From Candidatus Pseudothioglobus singularis PS1 (GTDB lineage Bacteria; Pseudomonadota; Gammaproteobacteria; PS1; Pseudothioglobaceae), in contig NZ_CP006911.1 of NCBI RefSeq assembly GCF_001281385.1, positions 1,054,001 to 1,118,000 of the forward strand: 64,000 bases of DNA, written 5' to 3'. Of this stretch, positions 1-9,350 are shown in pieces; the first letter of the stretch is position 1, and each line of letters opens with the position of its first letter. The notes under the pieces are model-generated. The model was given only the letters and a program-made list of their open reading frames with translations, was not told where the DNA came from and made no database searches. A program made the translations under genes and the position numbers.

Positions 1-102
1 ATTAGAAGTGTGGGTATTGCAATTCCAATCCGCTTTATTATGTAGTTGATCATTTCAGAAATAGACCAGTAAATATTTAAAGAATTATTGTACCGTACAA
101 AC

Positions 103-147
103 AAAAAAAAGCACCACACAATAACTGTGTGGTGCTTTATTTTTTTA
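103..147. terminator. Bidirectional intrinsic terminator
   Basis: A 13-bp perfect stem (108-120 paired with 126-138) has a 5-base loop. An A-run lies on one side and a T-run on the other, so it can stop transcription on either strand. It sits just after the stop of the minus-strand OppA-type gene and most likely ends that transcript. Confidence 0.9.
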
Positions 148-157
148 GAACTAAAGG

Positions 158-1783
158 TTACTTCGCAACTTTATAAAGGTTACGAGAGTATACGTTCTGT
201 TCTACGTTGTTATAAGGCCAACCTTTAACATCAGTCTTAAGCATAAATACACCTGCATAGTGATAAATTGGAATCACTGGCATTTCATTTGCCAAGATCT
301 CTTCAACACGAGTGTAATTAGATGATGCATCATCCATAGTTCTAGCATCTAACATTAGAGCGTCTACTTCAGCATTACTGAATTTACCATCATTGTAGCC
401 AGATGGTGAAGTTAGTAGATCTAGGAATGTTGAAGCTTCGTTATAGTCACCACACCATGCGCCACGAGCTAACTCAAAACCTTGAGCACCACGTGTTTTC
501 AAGAATGTTTTCCATTCTTGATTCGCCAAAGTAACTTGAGCACCAAGCACTTCCTTCCACATTTGTTGAGCTGCAATTGCGATCTTCTTATGTCCTTCAG
601 AAGTATTGTAGATGTACTCAAAGCTCAGTGGATTATCAGCACCATAGCCTGCTTCGGCAAGAAGCTCTTTTGCTTTAGCTTCACGCTCATCTTGAGACAT
701 TTGGCCAAATGCTACAGGAGGAACTTCAAAACCAGCAGTTGCACCAGGTGTGAATGTGAACGCATTAATTTGCCCTGCTTGCAAGATTTTTTCAGTAATT
801 ACTGAACGATCAATTGCATGTGCAAGAGCTTGACGAACTCTAACATCTTTAAAAGCCTCTGGACCACTATCAGACAAGTTAAAAGTCATGTAGTAGTTAC
901 AAAGTCTTGGGAATGATGTTGCTTCATCAGGATAGTCCTGCTTCAAGCGAATGTATTGACCTGAAGGCACTGTACCTTTGTCAAGTTCATTAGCTAAATA
1001 ACGAGTAAAGTCAACATTTTCGTCATTAATCACAAGAGCGACAACCTTTTCTAGAATTGTATCATCATTATTCCAATACATTGGATTACGCTCACGAACT
1101 GAACGTTCATTAGGAATATGCTCTGTTAAAACGTAAGCACCATTAGACACAATATTTTCTGGCTTAGTCCAGTCATTTCCTGAAGTTCTAACTATCCATT
1201 CAGGTGAAGGAAAGGTAGAAGAGTGAGTCGTCATTGCTGCAAAATATGGCAATGATGAAGTCAATCTTACCTCAAGCGTGTGATTATCTAATGCAGTAAC
1301 ACCTAGAGTCTCAGGTGCAGCATCGCCCGACATTACGTCACCAACATTTTCAAGTGCCATAATTTCTGCAAACCATGAATATGGTGAAGCGGTAGCAGGA
1401 TCAGCAAGACGTCTCCAAGCATAAACAAAGTCATGTGCAGTTACAGGGTTACCATCTGACCACATCGCGTTATCACGAAGTGTAAATGTATAAACATCCT
1501 TTGCATCATTAGTTGAATAACCAGTAGCAACACCCGGAACAAGATTTCCATCAGCGTCTTGATTCATTAGACCTTCAAAAAGGTCACGAACAATGTCAGC
1601 ACCTGACACGTCTTCAACAATTTGTGGGTCTACCGAAGTAAATTCGTCCAACAAACTATAAGTAAATGTCTGGTCTTCGGCAAGAGTTTCTCCTGTTACT
1701 GGATGTGTCGCTGCAAATACTGCTGATGAAGCAAACAAAGCCAATACGAAACCCGTAGCCAAAGATTTTGGCAAATAGTTCAT
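158..1783 (-). CDS. Peptide ABC transporter substrate-binding protein, OppA/DppA family
   Basis: Periplasmic binding protein (SBP_bac_5 family) expected to capture oligopeptides for an ABC importer. The 541 residues begin with a signal peptide of about 24 residues ending in AVFA. The family's N-terminal pattern follows, with a stretch containing TSVDPQ and then LFEGL, and the conserved WSDGNPVTAHDFVYAWRR near residue 110-130. Length is typical for OppA. A good ribosome site (AAGGAG) lies 7 bases before the ATG. No permease or ATPase gene is adjacent, so it is either an orphan binding protein or the rest of the system lies beyond the left edge. Peptide specificity cannot be read from the sequence; a murein-peptide or other oligopeptide ligand is equally possible. 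Confidence 0.9.
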   Translation of the reverse strand: MNYLPKSLATGFVLALFASSAVFAATHPVTGETLAEDQTFTYSLLDEFTSVDPQIVEDVSGADIVRDLFEGLMNQDADGNLVPGVATGYSTNDAKDVYTFTLRDNAMWSDGNPVTAHDFVYAWRRLADPATASPYSWFAEIMALENVGDVMSGDAAPETLGVTALDNHTLEVRLTSSLPYFAAMTTHSSTFPSPEWIVRTSGNDWTKPENIVSNGAYVLTEHIPNERSVRERNPMYWNNDDTILEKVVALVINDENVDFTRYLANELDKGTVPSGQYIRLKQDYPDEATSFPRLCNYYMTFNLSDSGPEAFKDVRVRQALAHAIDRSVITEKILQAGQINAFTFTPGATAGFEVPPVAFGQMSQDEREAKAKELLAEAGYGADNPLSFEYIYNTSEGHKKIAIAAQQMWKEVLGAQVTLANQEWKTFLKTRGAQGFELARGAWCGDYNEASTFLDLLTSPSGYNDGKFSNAEVDALMLDARTMDDASSNYTRVEEILANEMPVIPIYHYAGVFMLKTDVKGWPYNNVEQNVYSRNLYKVAK

Positions 1784-1894
1784 ATTTCTCTCCTTAATAT
1801 TAAAAAAAACAAAAACCCTTCATATTTAAATGAGGATAAAAGAAGTTTATACTTTTTTTATAGACTAAGGTTATTTTTTGAAGAATTTCAGAGA

Positions 1895-1920
1895 CAAAAA
1901 AGCCTGAATTAGTTCAGGCC
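1895..1920 (-). terminator. Intrinsic terminator downstream of tRNA-Lys
   Basis: On the minus strand a 7-bp stem (1902-1908 with 1913-1919) with a 4-base loop is followed by six T. It lies 12 bases beyond the encoded CCA end of the tRNA and probably ends the tRNA transcript before the OppA-type gene. Confidence 0.8.
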
Positions 1921-1931
1921 TTTAAATAATA

Positions 1932-2007
1932 TGGTGGGGCGTGAGCGACTTGAACGCTCGACCAGCGGATTAAAAGTCCGATGCTCTACCAACTGAGCTA
2001 ACGCCCC
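1932..2007 (-). tRNA. tRNA-Lys (anticodon UUU)
   Basis: The 76-base cloverleaf has a 7-bp acceptor stem (GGGGCGT with ACGCCCC), the D-loop sequence TAGCTCAGTTGGTAGAGC, anticodon loop CTTTTAA with anticodon TTT at 1972-1974, and a T-arm containing GTTCAAGTC. Discriminator A and the CCA end are encoded. The loop matches bacterial tRNA-Lys. It sits between ihfB and the OppA-type gene; no attachment-site duplication or integrase was seen near it. Confidence 0.95.
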
Positions 2008-2058
2008 ATATAAAAACGAGAAATTATACTGAACTAAAGTTCATTAATCAATCGTAAA

Positions 2059-2355
2059 TTAGCCTTTATTAACTGCTTCTTTAAGTAACTTTCCAGGCTT
2101 AAAAAATGGTACAAATTTTTCAGCAACTTCCGTCTTTTGGCCAGTCTTTGGATTAATACCAAGTCTACCTTTTCTGTGTCTTTTTTGGAAACCACCAAAT
2201 CCTCGTACTTCAACACCCTTACCTGAGACAATTGCAGAGCTTATTTCTTCTAAAATAATTTCAACGGATTGTTTAGCTTCAGAACGAGTAATTTTAACTT
2301 CTTTTGAAATAGCTTCAATGAGATCGATTTTTTTCATATAAAAAGTTGCTGCCAT
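2059..2355 (-). CDS. ihfB: Integration host factor subunit beta (HU/IHF family)
   Basis: Small nucleoid protein that bends DNA as a heterodimer with IhfA. The HU/IHF signature is clear: VEVRGFGGF near residues 48-56, then NPKTGQK and KFVPFFKPGK with the intercalating proline region. Its place directly after rpsA, in the conserved cmk-rpsA-ihfB order, identifies it as the beta subunit rather than HU or IhfA. The start is uncertain. The ATG at 2355 has an AAGG too close to it. A second ATG at 2337 (MKKIDLIEAI) gives 92 residues and matches where family members begin, but lacks a ribosome site. Confidence 0.92.
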   Translation of the reverse strand: MAATFYMKKIDLIEAISKEVKITRSEAKQSVEIILEEISSAIVSGKGVEVRGFGGFQKRHRKGRLGINPKTGQKTEVAEKFVPFFKPGKLLKEAVNKG

Positions 2356-2383
2356 GCCTTAACATAGCAGCTATCGTGTTTTT

Positions 2384-4057
2384 TTATTTATCTTTGGCTT
2401 CTTTTAATAAATCACCAAGTGTTGAGCCAGAAGATTGTGATGATTGACTATTGTAGTCTTCCATAGCAGCTTTCTCTTCAACGGAGTCCTTAGCCTTCAT
2501 ACTTAGGTTTACTTTTCTTGTTCTCTTATCAATTAAAGTAATAGCAACTTCTACTTCCTCTCCTTGCTTAAGAACTGTAGAAGCATCCTCAACTCTGTCT
2601 TGTGAAATTTCAGAGGCCTTTAGATAGCCTGTAATACCCTCAGCTAAAACAATAACAGCGCCCCTTGCATCGACTTCTTGAATCGTTCCTTTTACAATCG
2701 ATCCCTTAGAATTTGCAGTTGCATATTGTGAAAAGTTATCTGACGTTAATTGCTTAATTCCTAGTGAGATTCTTTCTTTCTCAGCATCTATATTAAGAAT
2801 AACGACATCAAGTTCTTGACCTTTTGAGTATGTTGAAACGACTTGGTCAGCAGATTGCTTCTCCCAAGAGATATCAGCTAAATGGATAAGTCCATCAATT
2901 CCACCAGGAAGTCCAACAAACAGACCAAAGTCAGTAATAGATTTAACAGTAACATTAATCATATCGCCCTTATTGTGAGAAGACTCAAAAGCCTCCCAAG
3001 GGTTCTCTTTAGCTTGTTTCATACTTAATGAAATTCTATGCTTTGACTCTTGAACATCAAGAACAACAACGTCAACCTCTTGTCCAAGCTTCACAAACTT
3101 AGAAGGTCTAGCATTTGCATTAGTCCAATCCATCTCACTCACATGAACCAATCCTTCAACGCCCTCTTCGATTCTTACGAAAGCACCATAGTCAGTAAGA
3201 TTAGAAACAACACCTGAAACTTTCTTACCCATAGGTAGACGCTCAGAAATATTATCCCAAGGACTTGGCGTTAACTGCTTGAGTCCAAGCGATACTCTCA
3301 TTTTCTCTTTATCGTAACTTAGAACTTTGACAGTAATCTTGTCACCGATGGAAAGTTTTTCAGATGGATGGTTAACTCTCTGCCAAGAAATATCAGTGAT
3401 ATGAAGTAGGCCATCAACACCGCCTAGATCCACAAAAGCACCATAGTCAGCAAGGTTCTTAACAATTCCCTCAACCTCTTTACCAGTATCAAGATTCTCA
3501 ATAAGAGCCTCCCTATCTGCAGAGTTAACTTCTTGCATAACTGCTTTTCTAGAAATGACGATATTATTTCTAACTTCGTCCATTTTAATAACTAAAGCTT
3601 CAATTTCTTGCCCTAATAGGAAGTCGAAATCTTTAACAGGACGCACATCCACGAGTGAGCCAGGTAAGAAAGCTTTGATGACACCAATATCTACTGTCAT
3701 TCCACCTTTTACTGATCCTGTAACAATTCCTTTGACGACTTCTTTTGAGTTCATTGCAGCTTCAAGCTCTTGCCACATCTTAATGCGTTTTGCTTTCTCG
3801 CGTGATAGAAGCGTATGGCCTAAACCATCATCAATAGAGTCAAGGGCAACTTCAACCACATCACCTTCAGTGATTTCAAGTTCGCCTTTGGCATCTTTAA
3901 ATTCATTTAATGAAATAAAACCTTCAGACTTCAAACCAACATTGATAATCGCTTTTTCGCGATTCATGCTGACGACTGTTCCCATTAATAGGGCGCCCGG
4001 TTTTACGTTTTGTTGTATTTCGCTATTCTCAAATAGCTCTGAAAATGATTCTGACAT
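2384..4057 (-). CDS. rpsA: 30S ribosomal protein S1
   Basis: Binds mRNA and delivers it to the 30S subunit. The 557 residues hold six S1 (OB-fold) repeats, the normal number and length for gammaproteobacteria. Repeats 3-5 show the motifs DYGAFVDLGG, GLLHITDISW, DYGAFVRIEEG and DFGLFVGLPGG; repeats 1-2 are the degenerate ribosome-binding ones. It lies between cmk and ihfB. A terminator ends cmk just upstream, so rpsA probably has its own promoter in the roughly 85 bases between them. Confidence 0.98.
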   Translation of the reverse strand: MSESFSELFENSEIQQNVKPGALLMGTVVSMNREKAIINVGLKSEGFISLNEFKDAKGELEITEGDVVEVALDSIDDGLGHTLLSREKAKRIKMWQELEAAMNSKEVVKGIVTGSVKGGMTVDIGVIKAFLPGSLVDVRPVKDFDFLLGQEIEALVIKMDEVRNNIVISRKAVMQEVNSADREALIENLDTGKEVEGIVKNLADYGAFVDLGGVDGLLHITDISWQRVNHPSEKLSIGDKITVKVLSYDKEKMRVSLGLKQLTPSPWDNISERLPMGKKVSGVVSNLTDYGAFVRIEEGVEGLVHVSEMDWTNANARPSKFVKLGQEVDVVVLDVQESKHRISLSMKQAKENPWEAFESSHNKGDMINVTVKSITDFGLFVGLPGGIDGLIHLADISWEKQSADQVVSTYSKGQELDVVILNIDAEKERISLGIKQLTSDNFSQYATANSKGSIVKGTIQEVDARGAVIVLAEGITGYLKASEISQDRVEDASTVLKQGEEVEVAITLIDKRTRKVNLSMKAKDSVEEKAAMEDYNSQSSQSSGSTLGDLLKEAKDK

Positions 4058-4124
4058 ATGTTCTCGATGTTGACCGGTAAATATTAAGTTATATCGGTTT
4101 AAACTTAACTCTTATCGGGTTAAT

Positions 4125-4152
4125 TAAAAAAAGGTTTGACCGCTCAAACCTT
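4125..4152 (-). terminator. Intrinsic terminator overlapping the cmk stop codon
   Basis: On the minus strand AAGGTTTGA (4144-4152) pairs with TCAAACCTT (4131-4139) across a 4-base loop and is followed by a run of seven T. The cmk TGA stop lies inside the upstream arm of the stem. It separates cmk from rpsA transcriptionally. Confidence 0.8.
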
Positions 4153-4809
4153 AACTAGTGTCATTACTTTTGTAACGACTTCATTAATCGTCAGATTTGA
4201 TGTATCTATGATTAATGCATCTTTAGCTGGCTTAAGAGGAGAGTGTTTGCGACTTGCGTCTCTTTCATCTCTTTTCTTAACCTCATCTAAAGTGTGCGAA
4301 ATGTTACCAGCAATGCCTTTGTCTTGCAACTGTTTTAGTCGTCTTTTAGCTCTTTCCTCAACATTTGCCGTTAAAAAGACCTTAAAGGGTGCGTCTTTAA
4401 ATACAACGGTGCCCATATCCCTTCCATCAGCAACTAACCCAGGCAGTTCTTTGAACCTTTGTTGTCTGATTAGAAGTGACTCTCTAAGAGAGCCAATCAA
4501 GGCAAATTTTGAGGCCAGTTCAGCAGTTTTCTCTGTTCGCAGTTCGGATGAAACTTCGACATTATCTAGATAAACACTGAGCTTCTTATTTTCTGGATCA
4601 GATACAAACTTAAGATTTAAATTAGATGCCAAACTCAATAACGCCTTAGTATCCTTAATTGTGATGTTTCTTTTAGAGGCTGCTAAAGCGAATGCCCTAT
4701 AGATTGCTCCTGAATCTAAAAGATTCCAGTTCAACGTTGAGGCAACAATGTTTGCAACTGTCCCCTTTCCTACGCCACTCGGTCCATCTATAGTTAAGAC
4801 TGGAATCAT
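4144..4809 (-). CDS. cmk: Cytidylate kinase
   Basis: Phosphorylates CMP and dCMP to the diphosphates with ATP, in pyrimidine salvage and dCTP supply. The 221-residue length is usual. The P-loop GPSGVGKGT is at residues 9-17, the substrate region LLDSGAIYRA near 31-40 and VADGRDMGTVVF near 125-136 with the conserved arginine and aspartate. It precedes rpsA as in many gammaproteobacteria and lies 27 bases after lysS on the same strand. Confidence 0.97.
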   Translation of the reverse strand: MIPVLTIDGPSGVGKGTVANIVASTLNWNLLDSGAIYRAFALAASKRNITIKDTKALLSLASNLNLKFVSDPENKKLSVYLDNVEVSSELRTEKTAELASKFALIGSLRESLLIRQQRFKELPGLVADGRDMGTVVFKDAPFKVFLTANVEERAKRRLKQLQDKGIAGNISHTLDEVKKRDERDASRKHSPLKPAKDALIIDTSNLTINEVVTKVMTLVKV

Positions 4810-4836
4810 AATTACAAATTAACACTCGCGCCTAAA

Positions 4837-6330
4837 TCACTTTTCATACTCAGGCCTCATATGAGGAAATAGCAAGACATCTCTGATCGATGCTGAATTA
4901 GTAAACAACATAACAAGGCGATCAATGCCTATCCCCTCTCCCGCTGTTGGAGGCATTCCATACTCTAGCGCTCTAATATAGTCAGCGTCATAATGCATAG
5001 CTTCGTCATCACCCGCATCCTTCTCACTCACTTGGTCTCTGAACCTTTGGGCTTGATCCTCTGAATCGTTGAGCTCTGAGAACCCATTTGCAATTTCACG
5101 ACCACCAATAAACAATTCAAAACGATCCGTTATAAAAGGGTTGTCATCGTTCCGGCGAGCTAGTGGGGAAACTTCAGTTGGGTATTCAGTAACAAAGGTA
5201 GGCTGAATCAATTTTTCTTCAACTGTGGCCTCAAAAATTTCTATTTGAATCTTACCCAGACCCCAACTATCATTAATGTGAATACCGAGAGATTTTGCAG
5301 TCATTTTAACATTATCTTCTGATAAGTCAGAGATTGACATGGTTGGATTATATTTCAGTATTGAGTCAACCACACTAAGACGATCAAAAGGCTTTGAGAA
5401 ATCAAACTCATAACCTTGGTAATTAATAATATTCGACTTACAAACATCTGAAGCAATACCCCTTAATAACTTTTCAGTCAAATCCATATAGTCATGATAG
5501 GTAGCGTAAGCTTGATAGAATTCAGCCATTGTAAATTCAGGATTATGTCTTGGTGAGAGCCCTTCATTCCTGAAGTTACGATTAATCTCAAACACTCGAT
5601 CTAAACCGCCTACCACGAGTCTCTTAAGATAAAGCTCAGGCGCAATTCTTAGATATAAATCCATATCCAAAGCATTGTGATGTGTGATAAATGGTTTGGC
5701 CGCAGCGCCGCCAGGAATGACCTGCATCATTGGCGTCTCAACCTCCAGATAATCATGCTCAATAAAGAACTGCCTGATATAAGAGATGATTTGAGATCTA
5801 AGCTTAAAAACCCTTCTTGAGTCCTCATTCATAATTAAGTCAACGTATCGCTGACGGTAAATTGTTTCTTGGTCAGATAAGCCATGAAATTTCTCTGGTA
5901 AGGGCCTTAGAGACTTCGTTAGCAATCTTATGTCGTTGACTCTGACAGAGAGTTCGCCTGTCTGCGTTTTAAAGAGAGTACCAGAGGCGCCAACAATATC
6001 GCCAATATCCCACTTCTTAAACTGTTCATTATAAAAACCATCTTCAAGCTCATCTCGTGTAACGAAGAGTTGAATTTGACCAGAGGTATCTTGAAGCTGC
6101 ACAAAGCTTGCTTTGCCCATGATCCTCTTCAGCATGATGCGTCCAGCAATTGTCACTGATTCTTTAATATCTTGAAGCTCTTCATTAGAATTTTCATCAA
6201 ACTTAGAGTGAATATCTAAAGCTAAGTTGAGCGGCTTGAAGTCATTGACATAGGGGTTACCAGCTTCTCTCAGCAAAGCTAATTTTGATTTTCTTTCAGC
6301 TATCAATTTGTTTTCGTCTAGATCGCTCAC
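4837..6330 (-). CDS. lysS: Lysyl-tRNA synthetase, class II
   Basis: Charges tRNA-Lys with lysine. It has an N-terminal OB-fold anticodon-binding domain (about residues 45-150) and a class II catalytic core with motif 2 [14 protein letters not shown] and motif 3 [14 protein letters not shown] start it at the GTG at 6330, giving 497 residues. An AGGA lies 5 bases upstream and overlaps the stop of the preceding TPR gene, and the protein then begins close to where family members do. The open frame runs up to an ATG at 6393 inside the TPR gene, but that adds a lysine/asparagine-rich stretch foreign to the family. Confidence 0.95.
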   Translation of the reverse strand: MSDLDENKLIAERKSKLALLREAGNPYVNDFKPLNLALDIHSKFDENSNEELQDIKESVTIAGRIMLKRIMGKASFVQLQDTSGQIQLFVTRDELEDGFYNEQFKKWDIGDIVGASGTLFKTQTGELSVRVNDIRLLTKSLRPLPEKFHGLSDQETIYRQRYVDLIMNEDSRRVFKLRSQIISYIRQFFIEHDYLEVETPMMQVIPGGAAAKPFITHHNALDMDLYLRIAPELYLKRLVVGGLDRVFEINRNFRNEGLSPRHNPEFTMAEFYQAYATYHDYMDLTEKLLRGIASDVCKSNIINYQGYEFDFSKPFDRLSVVDSILKYNPTMSISDLSEDNVKMTAKSLGIHINDSWGLGKIQIEIFEATVEEKLIQPTFVTEYPTEVSPLARRNDDNPFITDRFELFIGGREIANGFSELNDSEDQAQRFRDQVSEKDAGDDEAMHYDADYIRALEYGMPPTAGEGIGIDRLVMLFTNSASIRDVLLFPHMRPEYEK

Positions 6331-6337
6331 ATTTATC

Positions 6338-7000
6338 CTATTGTTTTTTTGATTGTTCAATTTCTTCTTGGGCCAGTTTTTTTGCTTTAGCAAAATCTTT
6401 TTCAGATAATTTACTTTTACCTAGTCGCTTATATACTGACCCACGATTATAGTATGCCTGATAAAAATTATTATCTAAATCAATTGCAAACGTTAAATCC
6501 TTAAGTGCCAATTCATCTTTTGCTATTTTAGAGTAAGCATTACCCCTATTATAGTAAGCTGCAATATATTCTGAATCCAAAGCAATTGCCTTAGAGTAGA
6601 TTTCAATTGAATCAAAACTCTTATTGAGACGATCATAACAGTTTCCTAAGTTGTTAAGGGCGCCTGCATCCTCAGGCTTAATTTTGAGTGCAGATTCAAA
6701 AAAACTAATCGCTTCATTAAAATTTTCCTTCTCTTGCTCCATATAAGCCAAACAAAAGAATGCTTCAGAGCTATTAGGGTTTGCCTTTATGGCTTTAGCC
6801 ATACTCTCATAGGCAAGATCATTATTACCTTGTTGAAGATGCAAATTACCAAGATTGAGTTGCGCATTGGCTGATAACTCTTGTGTAACTAAGGGATGAT
6901 TTAAAAGCTCATTCCAAGATTGAATTGCAAGAGAGAGTTGCCCATCCTTTTGATTTGAATAGGCCTTTATAATTAAATCACTGATTTCATTTTCACTCAT
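6338..7000 (-). CDS. TPR-repeat protein next to ccmH
   Basis: A 220-residue soluble protein made almost entirely of tetratricopeptide repeats. About five units are visible, with patterns such as [42 protein letters not shown] and [12 protein letters not shown]. It starts 19 bases after the ccmH stop and ends 7 bases before the lysS start. In some gammaproteobacteria a TPR domain is fused to CcmH or supplied as CcmI to present apocytochrome c. This gene could serve that role, but it lacks the CcmI membrane segments and no signal peptide is visible, so a general scaffold role is equally possible. Confidence 0.8.
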   Translation of the reverse strand: MSENEISDLIIKAYSNQKDGQLSLAIQSWNELLNHPLVTQELSANAQLNLGNLHLQQGNNDLAYESMAKAIKANPNSSEAFFCLAYMEQEKENFNEAISFFESALKIKPEDAGALNNLGNCYDRLNKSFDSIEIYSKAIALDSEYIAAYYNRGNAYSKIAKDELALKDLTFAIDLDNNFYQAYYNRGSVYKRLGKSKLSEKDFAKAKKLAQEEIEQSKKQ

Positions 7001-7019
7001 ATAAGATTCACTTATTAAA

Positions 7020-7463
7020 CTACTTTAATAATTTTTTAGCTTTTTCAATGTCACTCTCGCTGATGGCTTCTTTATTAGACTTTTGTCGAGTTGATCGAAA
7101 CAAGTAGAATAAAGAGAGAAGCAAAGCTATAAGAGGTGCAAACCATAATAGATAGGTCTTTGGACTGACTGGAGGTTTATAGACAACAAACTCTCCGTAT
7201 CGCTCGACCATGAAAGAATAGATTTCAGAATCAGATTGATTGTCTAATATCATCTCACGCACCTTCCCCCTCAAATCTTTCGCAAGGTCTGAGTTTGAAC
7301 CCCCAATGCTCTGGCCTTGGCATACTGGGCAGCGAATATTTTCAATCAACTCAGTGTATCGACTTTCCTGTTTAGTGGTTTCAAAGTCACTGACTTCAAT
7401 ACTTTCAGCGAAAGGCGCTTGAATAAGTAAAAGTCCAATTACAAAATGAATAAAATAACGCAT
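7020..7463 (-). CDS. ccmH: Cytochrome c-type biogenesis protein CcmH (thiol-redox subunit)
   Basis: Membrane-anchored thioredoxin-like subunit that helps reduce and present the CXXCH cysteines of apocytochrome c to the haem ligase. The 147 residues have a signal peptide (about 1-20), the LIENIRCPVCQGQSI motif with redox Cys45 and Cys48, and a C-terminal membrane helix near residues 104-122 followed by a basic tail. This is the short form without a fused TPR domain; the next gene supplies TPR repeats separately. The other ccm genes are not in the window. Confidence 0.93.
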   Translation of the reverse strand: MRYFIHFVIGLLLIQAPFAESIEVSDFETTKQESRYTELIENIRCPVCQGQSIGGSNSDLAKDLRGKVREMILDNQSDSEIYSFMVERYGEFVVYKPPVSPKTYLLWFAPLIALLLSLFYLFRSTRQKSNKEAISESDIEKAKKLLK

Positions 7464-7499
7464 TAGTAAAGCTGTTATTTAAAGTTTCAATTTTAACTT

Positions 7500-9350
7500 A
7501 TGCCACTTATAACCTTAGACAATATTTCTCTTAGATTTTCTGAAAAAGTGATCCTTGATGAAATCAATGCAACCATTCATAAAGGTGACAAGATTGGTCT
7601 CATTGGTCGTAATGGCGAAGGCAAGTCTACTTTTTTAAAAGTCCTAGCTGGAATAGTGGCAGCTGATGATGGCGATCTTAAGATTCAAAATAGTACAAGA
7701 ATTAGCTATTTAGAGCAGCAGCCGCCTGAAGATAACGACAATACACTTTTCAATATTGTTGCACATGGGCTTGGAGAGAGTGGAAAAATTATTTCAAAGT
7801 ATCATAATGCTTTAAAAGATGGAAATATTTCTGAAAGTTCTCAACTACAAGAGCAAATTGAGAGTCAAGATTTGTGGCCTTATTTACATAAAATTGAAAC
7901 TGTCTTAAATCGATTTAAGCTTAGTGCAGATTCATCCCTATCAACTCTCTCAGGGGGATGGAAGAGAAGAGTAATGCTTGCAAAAGCGATTGTCCAGGAA
8001 CCAGATATTCTTTTGCTGGATGAGCCCACTAACCATATGGACATAACGGCGATTCTTGATTTGGAAAAAATGCTCAAAGATTTTCATGGAACTTTAATTT
8101 TGATCAGTCATGATCGCTCATTTGTTAAGGGAATTGTCAATAAGATCTTTGATTTAGATCGTGGCAATCTATCTATATTTGACTGTGGCTACCAAGATTA
8201 CCTTAAACGCAAAGAAAATTTGCTTAATAGTGAGGAGCTTGAAAATGCAAGGTTTAATAAAAAGCTCGCTCAAGAAGAAGCTTGGATTCGTCAAGGAATC
8301 AAAGCACGAAGAACTCGTAATGAAGGAAGAGTTAGGGCGCTTGAGGCTATGCGTAAACAATTTTTCAGTAAACGAAAACAGCAAGGAAACGTCAAAATAC
8401 ATGCGCTAGAAGATGAGAGGCGCGTTTCTAAAATAGTTTTTGAAGTTAAAAATATTGACTTCTCAATGGAAGAGCTTGAGCTTGTAAAGCATTTTTCTCT
8501 TCTCGTTTTAAAAGGTGAAAAAATTGGAATTATTGGAGGCAATGGGTCCGGTAAATCGACCTTAATAAAGTTGCTTCTTGGAGAGCTTCTTCCTAGTGAA
8601 GGAAGCATAAGGCGCTCAAAAACGATTCAGCTTGCCTACTTTGATCAAATGAGAGAGTCGCTTGATCCTAACATAAAGGCTATGGATTTTGTCTCTGGTG
8701 GTAAAGACTATATTGATATTAACGGAAAAAGTAAACATGTCATTGGCTATCTCAGACAATTCCTATTTACAGGTAAACAAGCAATGGCGCCTATCAAAAT
8801 GTTCTCTGGTGGTGAGAAAAATCGGTTAATGCTCGCGAAAATTCTGTCTCAACCAGCCAACCTTTTAGTGCTTGATGAGCCTACCAATGACTTGGATGTG
8901 GAAACGCTTGAACTTTTAGAGGAGATGCTGGTTGATTATGCAGGCACACTGATCCTAATATCACATGACAGAACCTTCTTAAATAACATCGTCAGCTCCA
9001 CCATCGTGATGGAAGGTAACGCTGTTATTGAGCAGTATTCTGGGGGCTATGATGACTACATACTTCAAAAAAATGAAAGATTAAATGATAAAGCTCCTAA
9101 ACAGTCTATTACCAAATCTAAATCCAAAAAATCTTCTCAAAAGCTCTCCTATAATGATCAGCAACTATTAAAATCTTTACCTGAGAAAATTGAAGACTTG
9201 GAAAATGAGATCACGATGGCGCAAAAAATGTTGTCAGATCCAGATTTTTATCAAAACCCAGATGCTCAAAATTTGACAATTAAACTCAGCAGTATGGAAA
9301 AAGAAATAGGTCAGCTTTATGATAAATGGAGTGAATTAGATAATGGATAA
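7500..9350 (+). CDS. uup: ABC-F family ATPase, Uup-like
   Basis: Soluble tandem ATPase without membrane domains. ABC-F proteins act on ribosomes or, for Uup, are linked to transposon excision and replication or translation fidelity. The 616 residues show Walker A GRNGEGKST (about residue 37), signature LSGGWKRRVMLAKA, Walker B LLLDEPTNHMD, the ABC-F interdomain linker, a second Walker A GGNGSGKST, second signature FSGGEKNRLMLAK and LVLDEPTNDLD. A charged coiled-coil C-terminus (about 535-616) is typical of Uup. No clear ribosome site precedes the ATG. The next gene overlaps its end by 8 bases. Confidence 0.92.
   Translation: MPLITLDNISLRFSEKVILDEINATIHKGDKIGLIGRNGEGKSTFLKVLAGIVAADDGDLKIQNSTRISYLEQQPPEDNDNTLFNIVAHGLGESGKIISKYHNALKDGNISESSQLQEQIESQDLWPYLHKIETVLNRFKLSADSSLSTLSGGWKRRVMLAKAIVQEPDILLLDEPTNHMDITAILDLEKMLKDFHGTLILISHDRSFVKGIVNKIFDLDRGNLSIFDCGYQDYLKRKENLLNSEELENARFNKKLAQEEAWIRQGIKARRTRNEGRVRALEAMRKQFFSKRKQQGNVKIHALEDERRVSKIVFEVKNIDFSMEELELVKHFSLLVLKGEKIGIIGGNGSGKSTLIKLLLGELLPSEGSIRRSKTIQLAYFDQMRESLDPNIKAMDFVSGGKDYIDINGKSKHVIGYLRQFLFTGKQAMAPIKMFSGGEKNRLMLAKILSQPANLLVLDEPTNDLDVETLELLEEMLVDYAGTLILISHDRTFLNNIVSSTIVMEGNAVIEQYSGGYDDYILQKNERLNDKAPKQSITKSKSKKSSQKLSYNDQQLLKSLPEKIEDLENEITMAQKMLSDPDFYQNPDAQNLTIKLSSMEKEIGQLYDKWSELDNG

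Noticed and set aside
1932-2007. tRNA-Lys as integration site of a mobile element
   Set aside because: No integrase gene and no repeat of the tRNA 3' end were found nearby; flanking genes are housekeeping.
2356-2383. Terminator between rpsA and ihfB
   Set aside because: The inverted repeat there is imperfect with almost no loop, and the T-run lies on the wrong strand for rpsA.
3555-4073. Open frame of 172 codons opposite rpsA
   Set aside because: It is antisense to a clear ribosomal protein gene, has no recognisable domain or ribosome site, and its composition mirrors the rpsA codons.
4136-4573. Open frame of 145 codons opposite cmk
   Set aside because: Antisense shadow of cmk; no family resemblance.
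6331-6393. N-terminal extension of lysS to the ATG at 6393
   Set aside because: It lies inside the TPR gene and adds a lysine/asparagine-rich stretch not found in the family; the GTG at 6330 has a well-placed ribosome site.
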